Shown here piece by piece: positions 1-6,277 of a stretch of DNA of 7,567 bases. Made by a program: the position numbers and the translations under genes. The stretch is from assembly GCA_003447785.1 (NCBI GenBank), contig DLYJ01000150.1:1-7567 (forward strand), written 5' to 3'. The stretch is from Treponema sp. (GTDB lineage Bacteria; Spirochaetota; Spirochaetia; Treponematales; Treponemataceae). The number at the start of each line of letters is the position of its first letter. Position 1 is the first letter of the stretch. Under the pieces are notes generated by a model. That model ran no database searches. It was not told the origin of the DNA and was given only the letters and a program-made list of their open reading frames with translations.

Positions 1-894
1 GTGGCTTCCGAATGAACCCGATACCCATTCAATTGCACCGCCTTCTTCAACGCGGGCACGTTTGGTGTTCAGGTTGTACATATTTTTTGACCAGTTTTCT
101 ACTGTTGAATACCGCAGTCTGGCGCCTTTTTTAACATAAAGTTCAACACAGCCTGCGTGAAGGTTTGCAACGTTGTATTTTGGTGCCGAACAGCCTTCGA
201 TAAAGTGCAGGTCTGCGCCTTCGTCAACGATAATCAGGGTGTGTTCAAACTGACCGGCTCCCTTTGCATTCAATCTGAAGTATGACTGCAGTGGAATTGC
301 AACCTTGACTCCCTTTGGAACGTAAACAAAACTTCCGCCGCTCCATACTGCTCCGTGGAGGGCCGCAAACTTGTGGTCGTTAGGTTTTACCAGGTGCATA
401 AAGTGCTCTTTTACCATGTCCGCATAGGGGCCGCGCAGAGAACTTTCAAAGTCTGTGTAAACAACTCCCTGTTTTGCAACTTCTTCCTGAAGATTGTGGT
501 AAACGAGTTCCGAGTCATACTGTGCGCCGACACCAGCAAGGCTTGTGCGTTCAGCCTGTGGAATTCCAAGTTTTTCGAATGTGTCCTTAATGTCCTGGGG
601 AACATCTTCCCACTTGCCCTGCATTTTTGTGTTCGGGCGGACATAGGTTGCAATGTCTTCGATGTGAAGTCCCGAAATATCAGGTCCCCACTCAGGCTCT
701 TTAAGTTCGTTGTAAATTTTAAGCGCATTCAGACGGAACTCCCGCATCCATTCAGGGTCGTTTTTGTCCCTGGAAAGCTGTTCAACAATTTCCGGAGTAA
801 GGCCGGCCTTGTTGCGGTAAAATCCTTTTTCTTCGTACTTAAAGTCGTACGGCGAGGTATCTATGTCTGAAATCTGTGTTTTTTCTGTTTCCAT
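1..894 (-). CDS. sufB: SufB, Fe-S cluster scaffold subunit (5' part, truncated by window edge)
   Basis: This is the scaffold subunit of the SufBCD complex, on which Fe-S clusters are assembled in the cytoplasm with energy from the ATPase SufC. The reading frame starts at an ATG at 892-894 and stays open for 298 codons to the left edge; typical SufB proteins are about 470-495 residues, so the C-terminal third is missing from the window. The N-terminus begins METEKTQISDIDTSPYDF. The family block around EGCSAP (Cys235) and the run VKKGARLRYSTVENWSKN are clearly SufB, and the last visible residues are WVSGSFGSH. It lies 36 bp downstream of sufC in the same direction, so the two are almost certainly co-transcribed. 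No good Shine-Dalgarno precedes the start, but the N-terminus fits the family. The homologous paralogue SufD is less likely because of the N-terminal region and the NWS..YNL..KRA motif. Confidence 0.95.
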   Translation of the reverse strand, partial: METEKTQISDIDTSPYDFKYEEKGFYRNKAGLTPEIVEQLSRDKNDPEWMREFRLNALKIYNELKEPEWGPDISGLHIEDIATYVRPNTKMQGKWEDVPQDIKDTFEKLGIPQAERTSLAGVGAQYDSELVYHNLQEEVAKQGVVYTDFESSLRGPYADMVKEHFMHLVKPNDHKFAALHGAVWSGGSFVYVPKGVKVAIPLQSYFRLNAKGAGQFEHTLIIVDEGADLHFIEGCSAPKYNVANLHAGCVELYVKKGARLRYSTVENWSKNMYNLNTKRARVEEGGAIEWVSGSFGSH

Positions 895-930
895 AAGCGT
901 TTAATTTAAATTCAATTTAGTTCAATCCAA

Positions 931-1671
931 TCAGCCGATAAACTGTTCAAAACCTTCTTCGTTGATTTTTTGAACAAGTGAACCGTCATCATCCTTTATG
1001 ATTTTACCCTTTGCAAGAACGTGAGTTCTGTCTACGTGGAGACTTTCGAGAATCTTTGTTGAGTGGGTGATGATGATTAAAGTGCCGTTTGTCTGTTTCT
1101 GGTATTCTTTGATTCCGTTGGAAACTGTGCGTACAGCGTCAACATCCAGTCCTGAGTCAGTTTCGTCAAGAATTGCAAGTTTTGGTTTGAGCATCAGAAG
1201 CTGGAGAATTTCACTCTTCTTTTTTTCACCGCCGGAAAATCCTACATTCAGGTCGCGGCCTGCGTAAGACGGATCCATGTGAAGAAGTTCCATCATGGCC
1301 TTGAGTTCTTTCTGAAAGTGGAAGAGTTTAACCCGTTCGCCTGTGCGGGATTGAACTGCATTTCTGATAAAGCTTTCCAGGGAAATTCCAGGAACTTCCA
1401 GAGGAGTCTGGAATGACAGAAAGATTCCCAGGGCGGCGCGTTTGTCTGCGCTCAGTTCAGTAATGTCCTTGCCTTCAAAGAAGATTTTTCCGCCGGTTAC
1501 CGTGTAGCGCGGATTTCCCATAATTGAATAGCCCAGAGTAGATTTTCCTGCTCCGTTTGGACCCATCAAAACATGTGTCTCTCCAGCATTAACGCTCAGG
1601 TTGATTCCGTTGAGGACCTGTTTTTTTTCTATATTGACTTGTAAATTATCGATTGTTAATAAGTTTTCCAT
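931..1671 (-). CDS. sufC: SufC, ABC-type ATPase of the SUF Fe-S assembly complex
   Basis: SufC is the soluble ATPase that drives conformational change in the SufBCD scaffold. The 246 residues match the usual length of about 250. Visible motifs in order are Walker A GPNGAGKST (37-45, Lys43), the Q-loop Gln88 in LSFQTPLEVPG, the signature SGGEKKK (146-152), Walker B LAILDE (165-170, catalytic Glu170), the D-loop SGLD and the switch His203 in ITHS. The GFSGGEKKK and ETDSGLDVDA forms are specific to SufC rather than to importer or exporter ATPases. It is the first gene of the operon visible here and is followed by sufB, giving the order sufC-sufB common outside the proteobacteria. It is divergent from malQ. 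No clear Shine-Dalgarno lies before the ATG; GTAGAG close upstream is at best weak, and a promoter may sit almost on the start codon. Confidence 0.96.
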   Translation of the reverse strand: MENLLTIDNLQVNIEKKQVLNGINLSVNAGETHVLMGPNGAGKSTLGYSIMGNPRYTVTGGKIFFEGKDITELSADKRAALGIFLSFQTPLEVPGISLESFIRNAVQSRTGERVKLFHFQKELKAMMELLHMDPSYAGRDLNVGFSGGEKKKSEILQLLMLKPKLAILDETDSGLDVDAVRTVSNGIKEYQKQTNGTLIIITHSTKILESLHVDRTHVLAKGKIIKDDDGSLVQKINEEGFEQFIG

Positions 1672-1679
1672 ACTCTACT

Positions 1680-1708
1680 ACTTTACTAGATTAAAGAACT
1701 TTGTACAA
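1680..1708 (-). promoter_or_regulatory. Possible sigma70 promoter of the sufCB operon
   Basis: On the minus strand TTGTAC (1703-1708) is followed after 17 bp by TAAAGT (1680-1685), which ends 8 nt before the sufC ATG. This would give a leader of only one or two bases. The match is modest (3/6 and 4/6), so this is a candidate only. Confidence 0.35.
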
Positions 1709-1765
1709 CGAGAAAGAAAAAATCTCCTGCAGATAACGCAGATTTTAAAGATTAAACGTTTGCAG

Positions 1766-1794
1766 TTTTCAACTTTCATTTTTCAGTTTATACT
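1766..1794 (+). promoter_or_regulatory. Sigma70-type promoter giving a probably leaderless malQ mRNA
   Basis: TTTTCA (1766-1771, 4/6 to the -35 consensus), a 17-bp spacer and TATACT (1789-1794, 5/6 to the -10 consensus) end 6 nt before the malQ ATG. Transcription should therefore start at or within a base or two of the A of the start codon. There is no purine-rich Shine-Dalgarno between -20 and the ATG, which fits leaderless initiation. Confidence 0.55.
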
Positions 1795-1800
1795 TTAATT

Positions 1801-3366
1801 ATGAAATTATCTCGTAAATCCGGCATTTTGCTGCATCCGACAAGCCTTCCGGGAACACCGGGCATCGGAACTTTTGGAAAAGTTGCACGCGACTTTGTGG
1901 ACTTTCTCGCAAACTCTAAAACCAGACTCTGGCAGGTGCTGCCCCTGGGCCCCACAGGCTACGGCGACAGCCCTTATCAGTCGTTTTCTACATTTGCGCT
2001 CAATCCTCTTTTAATTGACCTTGACGACCTTGTTGAATGGGGCTGGGCTGATCCGGCTGATATTCAAATCCCTGAATACATAAAAACCGAAGGAAACGTT
2101 GACTTTGGAAGCGTTGTTTACTGGAAGGTTCCCCTGTTGAACACAATTGCTTCCAGGGCAGAAAAACTCGGCGGAGCACAATTCAAAAAAGAATTTGCTG
2201 AATTTGAATCAAAAAATGATTTCTGGCTCACAGACTACGCTCTTTTTATGAGCATTAAAACCGCCTACGACAAGGACGGCATGTGGAACAAGGCATGGCC
2301 GAAAGAACTTGCAGGCCGTGACAAGGAAGCCCTTGCAAAATGGCAGGGCGCTCACGCAAAGGAAATTAAGGCTTATAAAATAATTCAGTTTTTTGCCTTC
2401 AGGCAATGGACGGCCCTCCATGAATACGCCAACGGGAGCGGAGTGGAGATAATCGGTGACATTCCGATTTTTGTAAGTCCTGACAGCGCTGACGTCTGGG
2501 CAAACCAGAAATTCTTCCAGCTGAACAAAAACGGAGTTCCGAAGGTTGTAGCTGGAGTTCCGCCTGATTATTTCAGCCCGACCGGCCAGCTCTGGGGCAA
2601 CCCGCTGTACGACTGGAAGGCCCTGAAAGAAGACAATTACAGCTGGTGGATTAAGAGAGTTGAACACAATCTTGCCCTCGCAGATTATATCCGTATCGAT
2701 CACTTCCGCGGTTTTGACACTTACTGGGCAGTTCCGTATGGTGCAGAAAACGCCGTAAAGGGAAAGTGGCTCAAAGGACCAGGAATTGCGTTTTTTAATG
2801 AACTTAAAAAGCAGCTGGGCGAACTTCCTTTAATCGCAGAAGACCTTGGAATCATCACGGACGCGGTTCGCGTTCTTCGCGACAAAACAGGGCTCCCGGG
2901 AATGAAAATCCTTCAGTTTGGTTTTGACACGGCAGAGTTTTCCGGCGGAGCACTGCTTAATTCATTTTTGCCCCACAATTTTACGACAGCAAACTGCGTA
3001 GTTTACACGGGCACCCACGACAACGATACAACTCAGGGAAGCCTCAACGCGATGAACGATGAGTGTCTCTGCCTCGTTGCATCTTATGTCAAAGGCCGCC
3101 GTGTTGAATGCGATGAAGCCTGGGCAATGCGTTCTTCCGGCGAATTGTGCCGTTCCCTCGTAAGCCTCTGTTATTCAAGCTGTGCCGGCTTTGCAATCAT
3201 CCCTGAACAGGACTTGTTTGGCTTTGGAAGTGACTGCCGCATGAACACACCGGGAACAGGGCAGGCAAACTGGAGCTGGCGCATGAGGAGCGACATGCTT
3301 TACGGAGCAGACGCGGACAGCAAAAGTGCATGGTTAAAGGAATTGAATATTCTGTATGCAAGATGA
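1801..3366 (+). CDS. malQ: 4-alpha-glucanotransferase (amylomaltase, GH77)
   Basis: This cytoplasmic enzyme transfers alpha-1,4-glucan segments between malto-oligosaccharides and is used in maltodextrin and glycogen metabolism. At 521 residues it is full length for the compact bacterial GH77 form. The N-terminus RKSGILLHPTSLPG followed by WQVLPLGPTGYGDSPYQS is diagnostic. The catalytic residues are the nucleophile Asp300 (in IRIDHFRG), the acid/base Glu347 (in IAEDLG) and Asp407 (in YTGTHDND), matching Asp293, Glu340 and Asp395 of the Thermus enzyme. The substrate-loop segment VAGVPPDYFSPTGQLWGNP is intact, and the end IIPEQDLFGFGS..RMNTPGT also follows the family. The start is set because family members begin only a few residues before the KSGILLHP block. 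It stands alone, divergent from suf and without other maltose genes nearby. No obvious terminator follows, so some transcripts may run into the next small gene. Confidence 0.97.
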   Translation: MKLSRKSGILLHPTSLPGTPGIGTFGKVARDFVDFLANSKTRLWQVLPLGPTGYGDSPYQSFSTFALNPLLIDLDDLVEWGWADPADIQIPEYIKTEGNVDFGSVVYWKVPLLNTIASRAEKLGGAQFKKEFAEFESKNDFWLTDYALFMSIKTAYDKDGMWNKAWPKELAGRDKEALAKWQGAHAKEIKAYKIIQFFAFRQWTALHEYANGSGVEIIGDIPIFVSPDSADVWANQKFFQLNKNGVPKVVAGVPPDYFSPTGQLWGNPLYDWKALKEDNYSWWIKRVEHNLALADYIRIDHFRGFDTYWAVPYGAENAVKGKWLKGPGIAFFNELKKQLGELPLIAEDLGIITDAVRVLRDKTGLPGMKILQFGFDTAEFSGGALLNSFLPHNFTTANCVVYTGTHDNDTTQGSLNAMNDECLCLVASYVKGRRVECDEAWAMRSSGELCRSLVSLCYSSCAGFAIIPEQDLFGFGSDCRMNTPGTGQANWSWRMRSDMLYGADADSKSAWLKELNILYAR

Positions 3367-3391
3367 TTTTTCTGATAGAATTCAATTTTGC

Positions 3392-3419
3392 TTGACAATC
3401 ACTGTGATTGAATTAAAAT
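3392..3419 (+). promoter_or_regulatory. Sigma70 promoter of the small membrane protein gene
   Basis: A perfect -35 TTGACA (3392-3397), a 16-bp spacer and TAAAAT (3414-3419, 5/6 to the -10 consensus) predict a start near 3426, about 24 nt before the ATG. The leader carries a strong Shine-Dalgarno GGAGG at 3438-3442, seven bases from the start codon. Confidence 0.7.
3396..3410. promoter_or_regulatory. Perfect 15-bp palindrome inside the promoter, candidate operator
   Basis: CAATCAC-T-GTGATTG is a perfect 7+1+7 palindrome that overlaps the end of the -35 box and fills most of the spacer. A dimeric regulator bound here would block RNA polymerase. An outer pair, AATTCAA (3379-3385) and TTGAATT (3408-3414), is also present but is not concentric with it. 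No regulator gene is in the window, so the role is inferred from position only. Confidence 0.45.
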
Positions 3420-3449
3420 TTACTTTATAAACTTTATGGAGGAATTAAA

Positions 3450-3671
3450 ATGGCTAGAGGTCATGACTACTTTGGTATTAACTGGTTTATCAGTTTGATT
3501 CTTGCAATCATTCCTGTTACATCATTTATTCTTGGATTCTGTACACGTTTTTCTGAGAAAAAATATGTAGCGGCAGTCCTTCGTCTCCTTCTCGGATGGA
3601 ATATCATCTGGGTTCTAGACATTCTCTGCATGCTTTTCAACAAGAGCATCCTCAGACTTATCAACTGCTAA
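3450..3671 (+). CDS. Small two-helix membrane protein, function unknown
   Basis: This 73-residue protein has two hydrophobic stretches, about residues 12-31 (WFISLILAIIPVTSFILGF) and 43-64 (LRLLLGWNIIWVLDILCMLF). A short polar loop RFSEKK lies between them, and the tail is KSILRLINC. This predicts a helical hairpin in the inner membrane. The spacing, with a LLLGW motif opening the second helix, loosely resembles small superinfection-immunity-like and Pmp3-like proteins, but I do not recognise the family with confidence. The gene is well supported by its own promoter (3392-3419), a GGAGG Shine-Dalgarno seven bases before the ATG and an intrinsic terminator eight bases after the stop. It therefore looks like a single-gene unit, perhaps controlled through the palindrome in its promoter. 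The start is decided by the RBS. Confidence 0.8.
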   Translation: MARGHDYFGINWFISLILAIIPVTSFILGFCTRFSEKKYVAAVLRLLLGWNIIWVLDILCMLFNKSILRLINC

Positions 3672-3678
3672 GACAAAA

Positions 3679-3719
3679 GGGGCTGTCCCAAAAGTATGGG
3701 GCAGCCCCCATTTCTTTTT
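3679..3719 (+). terminator. Intrinsic terminator after the small membrane protein gene
   Basis: GGGGCTGTCCCA (3679-3690) pairs with TGGGGCAGCCCC (3697-3708) over 12 bp with one G-U wobble and a 6-nt loop. It is followed by the T-rich run TTTCTTTTT (3711-3719). It starts eight bases after the stop codon at 3669-3671. The sequence also resembles terminal inverted repeats of some insertion sequences, so it may have been recruited from one. Confidence 0.85.
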
Positions 3720-3989
3720 AAATCGTAGCAATTTTCTGCAGTGCCAGACTCACTTTCGATTATGAGCTGGTTCGCAAAATTATAGAAAATTCGCTCGTGC
3801 TCAGCTCCTTTATGCTCACCATTAGAGAGAAGAATATGAATTTCCTCGTCAGAATTGCAAGGATTCGCACTTTTTTTGAAGTGTTGGCTGTAATTGTTCC
3901 GCAGTGACAAAAAAACTCCAAAAACCCAAAAAATTAAAATTTCTCCAAAGCAAAAATTAACAAAAAATTATGAAAAACTTAATTTCCTC
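3720..3989. other. Non-coding gap; phased A-tracts in its right half
   Basis: I see no convincing gene here. An 80-codon minus-strand frame would need a TTG start at 3908-3910 with no RBS, and it ends inside the terminator palindrome. GAGCTG (3764-3769) and CAGCTC (3802-3807) form an inverted repeat around an AT-rich stretch. From 3909 to 3977 there are runs of 3-7 As with centres near 3912, 3922, 3931, 3938, 3948, 3954, 3964 and 3975, many about one helical turn apart. They lie directly upstream of the lipoprotein -35 box, so they could bend the DNA or act as an UP element. Confidence 0.4.
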
Positions 3990-4016
3990 TTGACAAAGCG
4001 AGGGGGGGGGTACCTT
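3990..4016 (+). promoter_or_regulatory. Lipoprotein promoter with a nine-G tract in the -35/-10 spacer
   Basis: A consensus -35 TTGACA (3990-3995) is followed by AAGCGA, nine consecutive Gs (4002-4010) and then TACCTTTCTA. If TACCTT (4011-4016) is the -10 box, the present spacer is 15 bp and the addition of two Gs would give 17 bp. The -10 match is poor, so the exact hexamer is uncertain. The leader to the ATG would be about 45 nt and contains AGGAG at 4058-4062, six bases before the start codon. The G tract in this position suggests length-dependent, switchable expression. Confidence 0.55.
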
Positions 4017-4068
4017 TCTAGCGAAATTCTTTTGTATTAAGGAATTATATCAAAAATAGGAGAAAGAT

Positions 4069-5970
4069 ATGAAAAAAATTCTTTCAGTTAGTGCCGCCGC
4101 CCTCACTTTGTTGGCAAGTGCCGCACTTATTTCCTGCGGTGCCGAAGGCGATGACTACTCTGGCGCTACAGACACTGTACTCCAGCTTGCTTCACCAAGC
4201 GTAAGCGCAAAGGCTTATCCAGGCGTTAATTACATCACTTGGGAGCCAATTGCTGGTGCTGAGTCTTTTGAACTTTATCGCACTACAGACGGCGAAAGCT
4301 CATCAACAAAAATCGCTGCCGTTTCTGGCACTAAAACTGAATATGCAGATATCGCTGCAAGCGACCATGTTCTTTCAGACGGAAAATCATACAAATATAC
4401 AGTTATTGCTGTAAGTTCTTCTGACCCATCTCGTGCTGTTTATGTAAAAAGCAGCCAGGCTTCTGTTTCTGTAACAGCAATTGTTCCGACAGCAGGCACA
4501 AATGTCGCTGACTTTACAGACTCTTACTCAAAGGACTACTTCAAAAAGCTCGACTCAACAAACCTCTCAAAGAACGCAACTGTTTCTACAACAGACGGCT
4601 ATGTATATGCTGAGTATCCTGCTACTGCCGGTTTCAAATATGGCGTTACGATTTTGGACGCAAACGAATATGAAGCTCGTGGAAATGCTGCTATCAGCGA
4701 TGCTACGACAGCAAACTATAAAGCAGACTACAAGGCAGAATTCAAGAACGCTTCTGCAATCACATCTGCCGGAAACTATGTTGCAGTTGCAAAAATTGAC
4801 TCAGTTTCTTCTCTCTATACATCGACCTATGTTAAGCTCGGCTCTGTAGAAGTTAAAAACATCGGCGAGTCATCTGCTACAAAAGACACATCTGCTACAT
4901 GGATTGCAGAAAACAAAGCACGCATTTCTTGGACTCCTGCAAAGCTCAAGGCAACAGGCGAAAACACAGAGACAACAAACTACAAAGTTTACCGCTCTTC
5001 TGACGCAGACAATACATGGGTTAGCGTAGAAGGAAGTGTTGTTTCTGGTGAAGAAACAGATGCTTCTGCAAATGTTTCAGCCGTTTACTACATCGATGAT
5101 TCTCTCTCTGACAACACGATTGCTTATACATATCATGTCGTCCATACAGACGGAACATATTATGGTACTTATACAGCAAGCGACAACGAGGCTTCACTTG
5201 CTAAATTCGCTTATGCTCAGACTGGCGTTCCATCAGTTACCGCAAATCCTTACAACAATGATGCAACTGGCGTTGCAGACACAATCAAGATTGTCGTAAC
5301 AAAGAATGGTACATACTACAACCAGACTCTTGCCGTTTCTTATGTTAAACTTGCAGACGATGCTGACGGAAGTGCAGTCATGACATACGCCGCTGATTCA
5401 TTCACTTCTATTGCGCTTGCTAACAATAATGGTGAAGAAGACTCATACACAGTTTACATCACTGATGCTGCCGCTGGCACATATTTGATTAAGGTAACTG
5501 CTTCTGAGACAGGTAAGACAGACAATACTGTTTACACGCTTGTAGAAGTTGATTCTGCTGATGTTTCTGTAAATGGAGTTGATGCTAACTTCGGTAAATT
5601 TACAATTAGTGGTAATGAAGTTAAGGCTGTTACAATCGTTGATACTGAAATTAATGATACTACAGATGCCCTTTCAAATTACACATACGGCTTGTACAAA
5701 GTTGTTATCACTGAAACTGACAAATACAATGACATTGTTAAAGTTGAAACAACTGCTGTCAACGACAACATTACGTTGGCTAAAGTAACAAATGCAAGTG
5801 GCGACAAACTTTATGAAGATTATGGTCTTGCAACTGGTAACTACGCTGCCGCAGTTTCTGTTGACTACTCAACAGGTTCTTTGATTACAAACAGCTTCTA
5901 TGTCAAGAAAGCTCTTAAATCAGATGCTACTGTTTATGCTAAGAAAACTGTTACTGGTACTTACAACTAA
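4069..5970 (+). CDS. Large FN3/Ig-like lipoprotein, probably surface or periplasmic
   Basis: The protein has 633 residues. It opens with a lipoprotein signal peptide: MKK, a hydrophobic core rich in Ala and Leu, and the lipobox ALISC with the lipidated Cys at residue 23, a relaxed form typical of spirochaetes. An acidic GAEGDDYSG linker follows. Residues about 43-140 look like a fibronectin type III domain (YITWEPIAGAESFELYRTT, then KYTVIAVSSSD). Residues about 275-375 look like a second one (ARISWTPAKL, NYKVYRSSDAD, YTYHVVHTDG). Residues about 385-500 and 505-625 are further beta-rich, Thr/Ser/Val/Tyr-rich segments, probably Ig-like. No catalytic motif is visible; binding or adhesion is an inference from the architecture. 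The AGGAG Shine-Dalgarno at 4058-4062 fixes the start. It is a single-gene unit, with a repeat cluster downstream and a G-tract promoter upstream that suggests phase-variable expression. Confidence 0.85.
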   Translation: MKKILSVSAAALTLLASAALISCGAEGDDYSGATDTVLQLASPSVSAKAYPGVNYITWEPIAGAESFELYRTTDGESSSTKIAAVSGTKTEYADIAASDHVLSDGKSYKYTVIAVSSSDPSRAVYVKSSQASVSVTAIVPTAGTNVADFTDSYSKDYFKKLDSTNLSKNATVSTTDGYVYAEYPATAGFKYGVTILDANEYEARGNAAISDATTANYKADYKAEFKNASAITSAGNYVAVAKIDSVSSLYTSTYVKLGSVEVKNIGESSATKDTSATWIAENKARISWTPAKLKATGENTETTNYKVYRSSDADNTWVSVEGSVVSGEETDASANVSAVYYIDDSLSDNTIAYTYHVVHTDGTYYGTYTASDNEASLAKFAYAQTGVPSVTANPYNNDATGVADTIKIVVTKNGTYYNQTLAVSYVKLADDADGSAVMTYAADSFTSIALANNNGEEDSYTVYITDAAAGTYLIKVTASETGKTDNTVYTLVEVDSADVSVNGVDANFGKFTISGNEVKAVTIVDTEINDTTDALSNYTYGLYKVVITETDKYNDIVKVETTAVNDNITLAKVTNASGDKLYEDYGLATGNYAAAVSVDYSTGSLITNSFYVKKALKSDATVYAKKTVTGTYN

Positions 5971-5982
5971 GTAATGTAAAAG

Positions 5983-6031
5983 ATTGCCGTGCTAAGCAAG
6001 GGCGACAAGCCATGCCCTTGAGCACGGCAAT
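5983..6031. repeat. Long palindrome just after the lipoprotein gene (REP-like)
   Basis: ATTGCCGTGCT (5983-5993) pairs perfectly with AGCACGGCAAT (6021-6031), and CAAGGGC (5997-6003) pairs with GCCCTTG (6014-6020), leaving a 3-nt bulge and a 10-nt loop. It begins 12 bp after the stop codon at 5968-5970 and may end or protect the lipoprotein mRNA, although no T-run follows directly. Its form resembles dispersed palindromic intergenic repeats. Confidence 0.75.
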
Positions 6032-6059
6032 GACATGGCGTAACGCCAGGCAATGACAT
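6026..6059. repeat. Direct repeat GGCAATGACAT x2 flanking a small palindrome
   Basis: GGCAATGACAT occurs at 6026-6036 and again at 6049-6059. The copies frame the palindrome TGGCG-TAA-CGCCA (6036-6048). The first copy overlaps the right arm of the preceding large palindrome, so the units look as if they were built by duplication. TTTTT follows at 6059-6063, so this small hairpin could contribute to termination. Confidence 0.7.
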
Positions 6060-6064
6060 TTTTG

Positions 6065-6150
6065 CACAAGGGGGCATTTTGCTCCTTTGTGTTACACGAT
6101 TGCACTTTTCGTTTCCTCTTTTTTCGGAGAGTGCAGTTGCGTAACACAAA
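6065..6150. repeat. Two overlapping imperfect inverted repeats, MITE-like
   Basis: TTTGTGTTAC (6086-6095) is perfectly inverted at GTAACACAAA (6141-6150). Inside it, TGCACTTTTCG (6101-6111) pairs with CGGAGAGTGCA (6125-6135) with two wobbles around a T-rich 13-nt loop. Together this is an almost continuous 26-bp stem. The left arm also forms a competing hairpin with CACAAGGGGGCA (6065-6076) against TGCTCCTTTGTG (6080-6091). No protein-coding content is visible. It could be a non-autonomous element, a boundary element or a structured transcript end. Confidence 0.6.
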
Positions 6151-6169
6151 ATTTGCACTGAAAAATTGA

Positions 6170-6271
6170 GAACAATATGAAAAAAGTCTGTATCATTACA
6201 AAAATCTTGTTGCTCACATTATAGAAAAGTATTTTGATCCAGCAATAAAAAATGGTTTATTAAAACCGTGA
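6170..6271 (+). pseudogene. Decayed C-terminal gene fragment, possibly of an ATP-binding/winged-helix protein
   Basis: The frame ending in TGA at 6269-6271 reads EQYEKSLYHYKNLVAH followed by IIEKYFDPAIKNGLLKP. It has natural amphipathic protein composition but no start codon, and a stop lies just upstream at 6167-6169. The pattern of an aromatic residue, D/N-P, two hydrophobic-type positions, then NGLLKP is like the final winged-helix segment of RecG-like ATP-binding or Fic-associated proteins, where a PDKP-type end normally follows; that end is absent here. It is probably the remnant of a gene lost by deletion when the region was rearranged. The family assignment is weak. Confidence 0.3.
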
Positions 6272-6277
6272 GCCGCG

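Noticed and set aside
355..870. A long plus-strand frame of 171 codons.
   Set aside because: It lies opposite sufB, whose homology is unambiguous; it is an antisense shadow.
2209..2703. A 164-codon minus-strand frame inside malQ.
   Set aside because: It is antisense to conserved catalytic-region codons of malQ and has no family resemblance.
3668..3910. An 80-codon minus-strand frame after the small membrane protein.
   Set aside because: It needs a TTG start, has no RBS or recognisable family, and ends by reading through the terminator palindrome. Kept only as a remote possibility of a decayed repeat.
6026..6059. Two direct repeats with a 12-bp separation, considered as a CRISPR-like array.
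   Set aside because: There are only two 11-bp copies, the spacer is itself a palindrome, and there are no cas genes.
5967..6158. A 63-codon minus-strand frame across the repeat cluster.
   Set aside because: It consists wholly of palindrome and repeat sequence, starts in the long inverted repeat and has Cys/His-rich noise composition with no RBS.
6177..6224. A 15-codon frame, MKKVCIITKILLLTL, like a truncated signal peptide.
   Set aside because: There is no RBS and it overlaps the more protein-like remnant frame; too short to support as a gene.
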